Assembly: GCA_036927565.1 (NCBI GenBank)
Contig: JAYESD010000001.1
Span: 265,061,560 to 265,125,559, forward strand
From: Tuctoria greenei
Taxonomy: Eukaryota > Streptophyta > Magnoliopsida > Poales > Poaceae
DNA length: 64,000 nt
Reading direction: 5' to 3'
Shown here: positions 43,798 through 53,310 of the stretch, piece after piece
Numbering within the stretch: position 1 is the first letter of the stretch
Layout of the letters: every line of letters starts with the position of its first letter
Made by a program: the position numbers and the translations under genes
The notes under the pieces: generated by a model
Told to the model about the DNA's origin: nothing
The model's database searches: none
What the model saw: the letters and a program-made list of their open reading frames with translations, nothing else

Positions 43798-45207
43798 ATG
43801 GCTCCATTGCCTTTAAGGGTGAAGGGAAAGCTCTATCTTGTGGATTTCTCCACGGATAAAGCCCAACTTGATACATGCTTAATTGTGAAAACTAACATGG
43901 GATGGTTGTGGCATATAAGGCTAGCCCATGTTGGGATGAGAAATTTGCAAAAACTCCTTAAGGGCGAGCACATCCGTGGTTTAAAGAGTGTTGTGTTTGA
44001 AAATGATAGACCATGTAGCGCATGTCAAACCGGAAAACAAGTTGGAGCACCACATCCATCCAAGAACATTATGACAACATCAAGACCATTGGAGCTTCTA
44101 CACATGGATCTCTTCGGTCTAATTGCCTACATAAGTATTGGCGGTAAGAAATATGGTCTTGTTATTGTTAATGATTTTTCACATTTCACTTGGGTATTCT
44201 TTTTGCATGATAAGAGTGAGACTCAAGGTGTCCTCAAGAAATACTTGAAGAGAGCTCAAAATGAGTTCTCCTTAAGTATCAAGACAATAAGGAGTGATAA
44301 TGGCACCGAATTCAAGAATACTCAAGTTGAAGAATTTTTGGATGAAGAAGGCATTAAGCTTGAGTTCTCGGCCCCCTACTCCCCTCAACAAAATGGGGTG
44401 GCTGAAAGGAAGAATAGAACTCTAATCGAGATTTCAAGAAGCATGCTTGATGAATACAAGACGTCGGACCGGTTTTGGGCGGAAGTAGTCAACACTGCTT
44501 GTCATTCCATAAACTGGTTGTATCTTCACCGCATAGTTAAGAAGACGTCTTATGAGCTCCTAACCGGTAACAAGCCCAACATTTCCTACTTTCGTGTTTT
44601 TGAGAGCAAATGCTACATTCTTAACAAGAAGCCTAGGACTTCGAAGTTCGCTTCTAAGTCCAATGAAGGTTTCTTACTTGGTTATGACTCAAACACTTAC
44701 GCCTATCGTGTCTTTAACAAATTCTCCAGAATTGTTGAAGTAGCACGTGACGTAGTGTTTGATGAGACTAATGGCTCCCAAGTGGAGCAAGTTGATTGTC
44801 ATGTGTTAGATCAAGAGGAAGTTCCACAAGTGGTGATAGGAAGGATGACGCTTGGAGATATTCGACCACAAGAACAACCACAACACTCAAGTGGTCATCC
44901 TACACATCAAGCAAGCTCCTCCTCAAGTGATCAAGATCAAGTCCCCCAAGATGCGCTTAAAGAATATGAAAATGGAGGCAACAATCAAGGGGGATACAAT
45001 GAGGATGAGGAAGCTCAATATGATGACTCAAGACCTCAAGCGCCTCACCCAAGAGTGCATCAAAGCGTCCAATGGGACCATCCCGTTGACAATATACTTG
45101 GAGACATCTCCAAGGGGGTAACTACTCGATCTCGTGTTGCAAACTTTTGTGAACATTACTCTTTTGTTTCTTCCTTGGAGCCCCACAAGGTTGAAGAAGC
45201 ACTATGA
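43798..45207 (+). CDS. Sire-S integrase (open stretch)
   Basis: A 469-codon open stretch. GAG-pre-integrase zinc part: WHIRLAHVGMRNLQKLL and CSACQTGK. Catalytic core: LLHMDLFG (Asp), IRSDNGTEFKN (Asp), NGVAERKNRT (Glu), so the DDE triad is present. Then FLLGYDSNTYAYRVFNKFS and a Gln/Ser-rich acidic tail leading into reverse transcriptase. It ends with a TGA (45205-45207) replacing what is probably Arg; the same frame continues as reverse transcriptase. An upstream start is lacking because protease and integrase are made from one polyprotein. Confidence 0.93.
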   Translation: MAPLPLRVKGKLYLVDFSTDKAQLDTCLIVKTNMGWLWHIRLAHVGMRNLQKLLKGEHIRGLKSVVFENDRPCSACQTGKQVGAPHPSKNIMTTSRPLELLHMDLFGLIAYISIGGKKYGLVIVNDFSHFTWVFFLHDKSETQGVLKKYLKRAQNEFSLSIKTIRSDNGTEFKNTQVEEFLDEEGIKLEFSAPYSPQQNGVAERKNRTLIEISRSMLDEYKTSDRFWAEVVNTACHSINWLYLHRIVKKTSYELLTGNKPNISYFRVFESKCYILNKKPRTSKFASKSNEGFLLGYDSNTYAYRVFNKFSRIVEVARDVVFDETNGSQVEQVDCHVLDQEEVPQVVIGRMTLGDIRPQEQPQHSSGHPTHQASSSSSDQDQVPQDALKEYENGGNNQGGYNEDEEAQYDDSRPQAPHPRVHQSVQWDHPVDNILGDISKGVTTRSRVANFCEHYSFVSSLEPHKVEEAL

Positions 45208-45210
45208 GAT

Positions 45211-46700
45211 TTGTATTGGGTGATGGCCATGCAAGAAGAGCTCAACAACTTCGAAAGAAATCAAGTATGGGAGCTTGTAAAGAGGCCTAATGCGAATGTT
45301 GTAGGCACCAAATGGGTGTTCTGCAACAAACAAGATGAGCACGGGGTGGTTACAAGGAACAAGGCACGACTTGTGGCCAAAGGGTATTCACAAGTTGAAG
45401 GTTTGGATTTCAAAGAAATCTTTGCTCCTGTAGCTAGGCTTGAATCAATTTGTATATTACTTGCCTTTGCTACTCACCATGATTTTAAGCTATATCAAAT
45501 AGATGTCAAGAGCGCATTCCTCAATGGTCCAATCAAGGAAGAGTTGTATGTGGAGCAACCCACCAGATTTGAAGATGAAGAATTCCCAAACCATGTGTAC
45601 AAATTGTGTAAGGCTCTCTATGGACTCAAACAAGCTCCTAGAGCTTGGTATGAGTGCCTTAGAGATTTTCTAACTCAAAATGGTTTCAAAATTGGGAAGG
45701 CGGATTACACCTTATTCACTAAGCACTTCATTGATGATTTGTTTGTTTGCCAAATATATGTCGATGACATTATATTTGGTTCTGCTAACAAAGCTTTTTG
45801 TGATGAGTTTTCTAAGATAATGACAGAAAGATTTGAGATGTCCATGATGGGGGAGTTGAAGTTCTTCCTAGGTTTTCAAGTGAAGCAACTCAAGAAAGGC
45901 ACGTTCATTAGTCAAACCAAGTATACACAAGATATACTCAAGAAGTTTGACATGGACAAGGCCAAACCCATCAAGACTCCTATGGCAACCAATGGGCATC
46001 TCGATCTCAATGAAGATGGTCCAAGTGTGGACCAAAAGGTATATCGTTCCATGATAGGCTCATTGCTTTACTTATGTGCATCTAGGCCTGATATCATACT
46101 TAGTGTGTGTATGTGTGCTAGATTTCAAGCTGCTCCCAAGGTGTATCATTTGACCTTCGTTAAGATAATTCTTAGATATTTGGTTCGCACACCAAGCCTA
46201 GGACTTTGATACCCCAAAGGCTCTAAGTTTAACCTCATTGGATATTCCGATGCGGACTATGCGGGGTGCAAAGTTGATAGGAAGAGTACATCAGGAACTT
46301 GTCAATTCCTTCGTAGATCTCTAGTGGCTTGGTCCTCAAAGAAACAAAACTCCATTGCTCTTTCCACAATCGAAGCGGAGTATGTCGCCACCGGAAGTTG
46401 TTGTGCACAACTTCTTTGGATGCGACAAACTCTTAGGGACTATGGCATTAACTTGCGCCATATTCCCCTCCTATGTGACAATGAGAGTGCCATCAAAATA
46501 GCTCATAATCCAGTTGAACACTCAAGGACACATCGATATTCGACACCATTTCTTGAGAGATCACTCCATCAAAGGAGACATTGCAATTTCACATGACCGA
46601 TAAACAATTGGCTGATATATTTACCAAGCCCTTAGATGAGAAAAGATTTTGTGAACTTAGGAGTGAACTTAATATCTTAGATTCTCGAAATGTGTCTTGA
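45211..46700 (+). pseudogene. Sire-S reverse transcriptase and RNase H
   Basis: The open stretch 45211-46209 has WVFCNKQDEHGVVTRNKARL, QIDVKSAFLNGPIKEELYVE, YGLKQAPRAWYECL and the catalytic QIYVDDIIFGS, all standard. A TGA at 46207-46209 (for Trp) interrupts, and the same frame goes on with RNase H: GYSDADYAGCKVDRKSTSG, IALSTIEAEYVATGSCCAQL, LLCDNESAIKIAHNP. A two-base loss near 46535 shifts frame; the C-terminus (DKQLADIFTKPL) is readable to a TGA at 46698-46700. Confidence 0.93.
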
Positions 46701-47592
46701 ATCTTGCACATCTGATTGTCATATTCAAAATTCACACATGCTTGCGAAAAAATCATCCTCCTCAATTTTCTACAAATTATTTTGAAATTATTGAATCCTT
46801 GTGAACCAAGGTCATCGTTTGATTGTTGAATGCTTACTGACCATGTTTACAAAGATCTTTTGTGAAATCTAGTCCAAAAGGATCAAATCTCCACTGAAAA
46901 GTCAATATATAGGAGTTTTCAGCCTTAGGACCGGACTAGTCCGCCCCGTGATCGGACAAGTCCGGTGGCTCAGGTTGTCCGGACCCAGTCCGTTGGCCGG
47001 ACAAGTTCGGCCCCTGAGGACTTAACCTCCCCAGGGAGCCCTTGACCTCTCCACTTCCACTCAAACCTTCTCTCTCCAAAATTGCTCAAAAAACACCCCC
47101 CAAACGGCTATTTTTGATTCCCACCAACAAATCTCGACTCCAATCTGTGGTTTGAAGCCCTAAGGTGCTAAGGAACTATTCCCCAAGCATCGGAGGCCGA
47201 CTCTTCATCCACATTTCATCGTTTTGAAGATTTGAAGAGGTATTCTTGACCTAACCCCCAAAACTCTTGAAATTCAATTCTTTTGGGTCTATTGATAAAA
47301 CTTCTTCACAAATGTTGTTGTGCAAATCATTGTGATCATGTACCTCCATTTTTGTGGTAGAATCCGTAGTTTTCACAAAATTTCTCTAGATTAGGGTTCT
47401 TGCTGTGTGAACCGGACTAGTCTGGCTTCAGGGAGGACAAGTCCGGTTGGGTGCGGACTAGTCTGGCCCCTAGGCGGACAAGTCCGGATTACACAGTGAA
47501 ATCCCTAAACTTGATTGATTTTGTGAATTCTACCACTACCCCTTAACTTACTTTGACTCATACACATTCCCTTGCTTCTCTTATCAGCAACC
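46701..47592 (+). other. Sire-S spacer between pol and the extra ORF, with palindrome copies
   Basis: Non-coding. It contains CGGACTAGTCCG / CGGACAAGTCCG-type motifs at about 46933-47010 and again at 47410-47490, the same family as in the LTRs. In between, CCTTCTCTCTCCAAAATTGC and following pyrimidine-rich text could be an untranslated leader of the extra ORF, but no clear TATA box was seen. Confidence 0.8.
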
Positions 47593-49242
47593 ATGTCGGA
47601 TAACGAGTATGTTACACTCTCTGACTCCAAGGCCGAAGCGGGAAGGCAAGCTCTTTACCGCCGGAGACGCGAGGAACAGGAAATGGTTGTTGCCTACTTT
47701 GAATCAAGGAGAGCAAAGAAGACGTAGCGAGAAGCTCACAACTCTGCTGTCGTCGAGGCAGCCCCAAGGAAAAAGAGACTTGTGACATTGGGGGATCAAG
47801 CTAGAGCCCAGGAGGCGAGGACCTCCAAGGATAAGGGAAAAGCCCCAGTCGATGTTGCACCCAAGAAGAGGGTGATTGTTGCCAAGAAGCCTGCAAGCAA
47901 GGCTAAGAAAGGTGCTTCTCAGCCCATAGGACCCTTGAGGATGTCCTCTCCTGCACGGAACCCAAACCGTGCAACTGCCTTCAATGCCAACATCTTCAAG
48001 GGCAAAGGGGCTGAGAAGGCACGCAAGCTCCAAAAGATCAATGTCTATCAGAGGGACAGAAGCACAGTGGATCTCCGATTCTGGTATGATTTCCACTGTG
48101 ACTATTACCGGACTATCTACATGTCCAAGCAAACCCCAGTCACCGATGCTCAGTGGATTGACTGGGACTATATAGCCCAGAAGGATTGTGTGGCCTTCAA
48201 TGCTGTGATTGAGGCCGTAGAGCGCCATAGTGTGAAGAAGTTCATGGCTTTTCGATATGACTAGAATGTGGAAGTAATTACTCAGTTCTATTCCACTATC
48301 TACTTCCACACTGATGGGGACAGAAGGATCATCTGAATGACCCATGGAGAGCAATACTCCACCACCTACTAGGAGTTTGCTCATCTACTTGACTTGGAGG
48401 ATCAACTGGACAATGAAATCATTATCTCCAACTTGAGGCCAGTTGATTGCGATACCTTGGAGTACATGTATCCTAGCCATGTATCCTTTGAGGCCGGGCA
48501 CATAAGGAACATCAAGCCCTTCTACAGTGTCCTCAACAGGGTGCTCTGGAAGACCATTGCCCCCAAGGATGGAGATGCGGGGATCATTCAAGGAAATCTG
48601 AGGCACCTGATGGTACTCATTGATGGAGATGTCTGCTTCAATGTGGTTGACTACATCTTCGATGACATCTTCAACATCTACCATACACCCAACTGATCAT
48701 GTGGCTATGCTCCTTACATTATGTACATGATCGAGAAGGTGTCAAGACTCATTTTCAAGAAGGACATTACTCACGGGAGGCTTCGACCTCAACTCCCTCC
48801 TCTGGAGCCTGCTGCCCCTAGGAGGAAGAATGCGGATCCTCCCGCTTCTTCCTCTCACTTTGTGCCATCTCCTCCGCCACCTCCGCCTTCATCACAATGC
48901 GGGAGTGGATTCTTCAAGTGCTTAAAAGCTCTTTTCTCATCTTGCCGAAAGATGAAAATTCGGCAACGTCGCATGGAGCGTCGCAACGAGAAGTATCTCA
49001 AGGCGATGTGCGACAAGCTGGACATCCCTATGTCTCCCGCTGAGGAGAGTGATGGTGAGCTCACTTCATTCCCGGAGTTCACCGCCGAGGAGCTCGCTCA
49101 ATTTGGTGAATATGGTACTTCCACCGCGGCCCCGCCAAATGATGATGCTCATATTGATCCGGAGGCCACGGAGAGCGATAGCGGGCACCAAGGCGGAGAC
49201 GACGACGACAACGACGCTGATGATGATGACGAGTATATCTAA
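47593..49242 (+). pseudogene. Sire-S extra ORF downstream of pol (env position), about 550 codons
   Basis: From ATG 47593 (MSDNEYVTLSDSKAEAG) a single frame runs to TAA 49240-49242, broken only by in-frame stops at 47725, 48262, 48334, 48370 and 48694. Composition: basic N-terminus (YRRRREEQE; ESRRAKK), Lys/Ala-rich stretch (KKRVIVAKKPASKAKKGA), a central aromatic domain (DLRFWYDFHCDYYRTIYM; WIDWDYIAQKDC), a proline run (PSPPPPPPSS), a basic segment (KMKIRQRRMERRNEKY), and an acidic tail (DDDDNDADDDDEYI). No signal peptide or membrane segment was seen, so an envelope role is not supported by sequence. Sireviruses often carry an ORF here. Function unknown. Confidence 0.82.
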
Positions 49243-49701
49243 GGGCTCTTCCTTTCTTCTTTTCCTTTTTGGTGTGGATGTGGCTCGGCTCTTAGAGAAG
49301 GGGGAGAGATTGGTGTATGAGGCACTTAGATAGGGGGGAGATTGAGGGGGAGAGATTGACTTATTATTTGGGGGAGAGATTGATCCAAGATTGGACTTAT
49401 GTTTTTATATTTAAAACTCTCGCTTAAATTGTTGTAAGACTTAATTCATATCAATTGTGATGTTATGCTTGAGTTACATGCTTATCTTGCATATTTGTTG
49501 CCTTATCACAATTTATGAGCACATCACTTAGGCACCCCACCATAACATGTATATGTATGAGAACTCTCTCAAATCTCTCTTACTCTTGATGCATACATTA
49601 AGGGGGAGTCACTCATAAAAATACATGTTATGAAAAACAACTTATTATACTTTTTGCTGAAGTCTTAATGTGTTCTCATCAATCACCAAAAAGGGGGAGA
49701 T
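49243..49701 (+). promoter_or_regulatory. Sire-S 3' untranslated region with multiple polypurine tracts
   Basis: Six tracts of the form A(A)GGGGGAGA occur: about 49297, 49331, 49345, 49370, 49601 and 49691, the last directly before the 3' LTR. Repetition of this tract is a known Sirevirus signature. Between them the sequence is AT-rich. Confidence 0.9.
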
Positions 49702-51308
49702 TGAAAGTGCATCTAGGTATCCCCGTGGGTTTTGGATGATTTATGACGACAATTAAGAGTCTAATGAGCTAAGTTGATCTTAAGCACAGGTACAATGATT
49801 GAAATGAGATGAAACCCTTCAAAAAGGAAAAGGACATAACGGGCGTCAAAGGCTCAAGAGTAGAAATTAGGGTTTCTATAAAGATGAGCTTCTATGAGTT
49901 GTGTCATGTGAAAGGGTGGATGTATCATGTGCATTGAGATCATTCTAAGGGGCTCAAAGTGGTGGTTTAGAGAAAAACCTAAGTGAGAAGCCAAAATGAT
50001 GAAAAACCCTAGAAGGTCGGACTAGCCCGTGCCTCAAGGCCGGACTAGTCCGGCCAGGCAGACCAGTCCGTTTTGAGACCGACCAAACGTCTCTGGAGTG
50101 TTTCTTAGTGAATTTTGGAGCTAAGTCCCAGAAGACTGGACTTGTCCATTATTGGACGGACCAAAGCTCTCTGGAAAAGTTCGGACTTGTCCGTATGGGT
50201 ACGGACTAGTCCGTTTGGGACTTAGTGAGATTAACTGAGAGAAACCCTAGAGGGTCGGACTAGTCCGGGCCTACCCAGATGAGTCCATTTTGGGATAGAC
50301 TAAACCCTTATGTCCTACTTTGTACTAGTCCGTTTTGGACCGGACTAATCCGTTGTTTAGTGACCATTTGAATTTGAAATTTGGCAGGTAGTGTGACGAT
50401 CATCGCGCAGTGTGGCAGTTGTCGGGACCTGACCAGAGGTCAGTGGTCCCATTGGGCTGGACTGGTCCAGGTCCAGTGGCTGGACTAGTCCGCCCTTCTG
50501 CTGAGGTCAGCAAAAGGGGCTCAGGACCCCTATAAAAAGGGGACCCCGACCTCATTTGAACAAGTCTTGAACCCTAGCGCCGCCACAAGTGACCAAGAGC
50601 CTTCCAAAGCCTTCTACTCGTCCTACTATCCCTCTAAGACCAAATCTTGAAGAGATTAGGGTTTGGGGAGGAGAGTGAAGGAAGATCATCGCGCTTGGGC
50701 TCTCGGTTTGATCTCTTTGCACATTGTGATTGTGTTTTGTGGCTTGTGTGAGTTGAGCTTCGTGTGCTCCTCATTGTATTGATTTGTGGAGCCTCAACTT
50801 GTGATCAGCCCCATCAAACTTGGTGATTACCCATTGATATAGTGGAAACCAAGTTGGCCATCATGGTGGCTTGGTGAGAGAAGGGTCAAGTGAGACCCGG
50901 TCCTTGTGTGTATTTCTCACCGTGGATGTAGGCTTCTTCGTGGAGCTGAATCACGGGATAAATCTTGTCTCACTTGTCTTTTACTTTTTGTGATCACTAG
51001 CATTGCTATTAGGGTTCATATTGTTCACATTCCCTTTCACTTTTAATCTTTGTTGAAATCTTGTGATCTAAGTGCTTAAATCTTCCAATCTTAGTTGTAC
51101 TAAGTTACTACACATTGTTTACATCTTGGTTGGACTTAACTTCCACAAATAACTTGTCAAAACCAAGTTTTTAGGTTTTCTCCCCGTGCTGAGCGGACTA
51201 GTCCGGCCCTGTCCAGACAAGTTCGGCATCAGGAATTTAATCTCGTTTGATTAAGTCATTTCATGTCTTATTGCCTATTCAACCCCCCCTCCCTCTAGGC
51301 GACTTTCA
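49702..51308 (+). repeat. Sire-S 3' LTR (1607 bp)
   Basis: Starts TGAAAGTGCATCTAGG after a polypurine tract and ends GGCGACTTTCA. Closely matches 39534-41133, with small indels such as a missing CCCCCTGTGGCCGGAC-type piece near 50260, and carries the same palindrome array and TATA box (about 50531). Confidence 0.95.
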
Positions 51309-51871
51309 AAATCTCTTCTATCCCATTTGGCGTCTCATGATTTCTCAATACGGGATTATCGGAATTTTTTGATCTTCTAGTCTCATTTATATTGTGCGCT
51401 TGAGAACTAGACTGTGGATTATTTGTATTCAAATGATGTTGCACTCTTTGTGGTTCCATCACATTTTTGGATTTTCTAGGAGCTTTTGATTTCTCCTTTC
51501 TTGGTCGCTTTTCCGAAGCGATATCCTTTCTTTTAGGTTCTACCCTCCCCTATTCTTGGTAGAAGGGGCCAGAGTGATTTTCTTTGATACCTCCACTCGT
51601 TCAGGTTCATTTACTGCAGGATTCCAAGATTTCATAACACCATTATAATCAGTGAATGCATCTGGCAAATTATTTGCAGCATTTTATAAATGTATTATTC
51701 TCTAAACTTGAAGTTTAGTCTCTTGTGTACGCGGATCTGAAGATATACTAGATTTATCGTTCCAATTTATTTCCTGACATTCTGAATTATTCTAATATTC
51801 TCCCCCTAATGCCAGAAAATGATCCTCATTAAAAATACAGTCAGCGTACCTTGCTGTAAATAAATCTCCAG
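51309..51871 (-). pseudogene. Copia-D linker between integrase and reverse transcriptase
   Basis: On the minus strand MTGDLFTARYADCIFNEDHF and GGEY (then stop) follow the integrase, then a degenerate stretch rich in Lys, Pro, Ser and Asn up to N-G-I-E-E-I at the Sire-S edge. The text is the usual post-integrase part of this copia family, with several stops. Confidence 0.82.
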
Positions 51872-52654
51872 TCATGGTTCTAGGTATTTTATTATTGAAG
51901 GAGAATGATATCCTACATATATACCCATCTTCCTATAAGGACCGATTGTGGTACGTTGCGGTGGTGAAATTGGTGCATATACTACACAATTAAATTTCTG
52001 CAAATGGGAAATGCTTGGAGCATTACCACGTACTAGACATAGTGGGGAGACACTATAATACACAGTTGATCGCAGTTGTATTAGGTCTGCAGCGTGTAGA
52101 ACTGCATGACCCCAACATGTAATAGATAAATTACAGTTGTATAATAATGGTCTTGCAATCAATTTATTTTTCTTAATAAGAGACTCAACTATTCCATTTT
52201 TAGTATGTACATATGATACTGAATGTTGCACTTCAATTCTTTGAATCATACAATAGTCATTAAAAGCTTTTGAAGTGAATTTTACAGCATTATCTAACCT
52301 TGCAAATTTTAGTCGGTGTTCAAGATAATTTGCTTTCAATCGTATGACCTGCGTCACAAATTTAGCAAATGCATGTTTTCGTGTCGACAAAAGACACACA
52401 TTTGACCATCTTTTAGATGCGTCAATTAAAACCATAAAATATCTTAAAGGTCCCGACGAGGGTCTAATTGGTCCACAAATATCTTCTTGAATTTTTTCAA
52501 GAAATTTTAGTGGTTCCACTTTAATCTTGATTTGGGATAGTCTCAAGATTAATTTTCCAGTTGCACATGTTGTGCATATGAAATTTGAAGACTTCAGAAA
52601 TTTGGCTGAATTTAAATTGTGACCATAATTATCACCTATAGTCTTTCTCATCAT
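51872..52654 (-). CDS. Copia-D integrase (open stretch)
   Basis: A 260-codon open stretch. The zinc part begins upstream and ends in FICTTCATGKLILRLSQ (C-x2-C). Catalytic residues: IQEDICGPIRPS (Asp), FARLDNAVKFTSKAFNDY (Asp) and HTKNGIVESLIKKNK (Glu). Ends with MGIYVGYHSPSIIKYLEP. It is separated from the protease stretch by a TAG at 52685 but in the same broad reading order. Intact over its length, though the rest of the element is dead. Confidence 0.92.
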   Translation of the reverse strand: MMRKTIGDNYGHNLNSAKFLKSSNFICTTCATGKLILRLSQIKIKVEPLKFLEKIQEDICGPIRPSSGPLRYFMVLIDASKRWSNVCLLSTRKHAFAKFVTQVIRLKANYLEHRLKFARLDNAVKFTSKAFNDYCMIQRIEVQHSVSYVHTKNGIVESLIKKNKLIARPLLYNCNLSITCWGHAVLHAADLIQLRSTVYYSVSPLCLVRGNAPSISHLQKFNCVVYAPISPPQRTTIGPYRKMGIYVGYHSPSIIKYLEP

Positions 52655-52684
52655 TCCAACTCCTGGATGTTCAAGTCTTTCATG

Positions 52685-53125
52685 CTAGATTTTGAATGCA
52701 TCTACTTCTTGCAAGATTACCTTATATGTAACATGTGGAACAGGTTGTAGGTATATATAATATAATCCAAATAGTAAGCAAGGCATTCTTTCTAAAATAT
52801 CATAGCTATCACCATTTTTCTTAATAATGTGGAGAAACTCCTCATTATTTTCTTCATAGGTATTTACATGTAACCCATTCATACGAATATCTCTATATCT
52901 TAGTAATGTACGAGTAGAATCGGGATACAAAAGTGCATTCTCGATTGTTACTTGTGTACCCATGAGAAGGAATATAGTAGCTCGTCCAGAGCCGACTATA
53001 TTTGTATCATGTTCAGCAATAGTCAAAATATTCTTAGTTCTTTTTAAAAGAGTTTGAAAATATTTTATTTCTCTAAGTATAGATTTTGTTGTGCAGCTAT
53101 CAACTAGGCATATTTCTTGTTCCAT
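52685..53125 (-). CDS. Copia-D protease (open stretch)
   Basis: Reads EICLVDSCTTKSILREIKYF, with Asp-Ser-Cys at the protease site (this family typically has D-S-C in place of D-S-G), then GSGRATIFLLMGTQVTIENA, LLYPDSTRTLLRYRDIRMNG and PHVTYKVILQEVDAFKI, the start of the GAG-pre-integrase region. It ends in a TAG just before His-containing text. Confidence 0.87.
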   Translation of the reverse strand: MEQEICLVDSCTTKSILREIKYFQTLLKRTKNILTIAEHDTNIVGSGRATIFLLMGTQVTIENALLYPDSTRTLLRYRDIRMNGLHVNTYEENNEEFLHIIKKNGDSYDILERMPCLLFGLYYIYLQPVPHVTYKVILQEVDAFKI

Positions 53126-53310
53126 TGAATTGACTTAAAGGATCTATATGAAATAATAAAATTTTTAGTATAGAAAACTATACATACATATTCACTATAT
53201 CAAAATGTTGATTTGTTATATTATAATATATATCACAATCTTTGATGTCACACTTATATATTTACAATGACGATAAATTACTTAAAAAATCTATTAAAAG
53301 TAACTGGAGC
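53126..53310 (-). other. AT-rich spacer between Copia-D gag and protease
   Basis: About 185 bases of very AT-rich sequence with stops in all frames between the gag stop and the protease start. On the minus strand it starts near GGCTCCAGTTACTTTT and ends near TTTCATATAGATCC, so a GT...AG intron is conceivable but not shown. Confidence 0.55.

Larger units (their letters stand above)
39534..51308 (+). mobile_element. Sire-S: full-length Sirevirus-like Ty1-copia element (11,775 bp) inside Copia-D
   Basis: LTRs 39534-41133 (1600 bp) and 49702-51308 (1607 bp) with TGAAAGT...ACTTTCA ends. Inside: initiator-Met primer site, gag with zinc knuckle, protease, integrase, reverse transcriptase/RNase H, a spacer, an extra ORF, and six polypurine tracts before the 3' LTR. 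Long LTRs, a further ORF after pol and multiple polypurine tracts are features of plant Sireviruses. The 5-bp flanks are AAAGT (39529-39533) and AAATC (51309-51313), alike at three bases; removing one copy leaves the Copia-D frame open. Several frames are broken. Confidence 0.95.
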
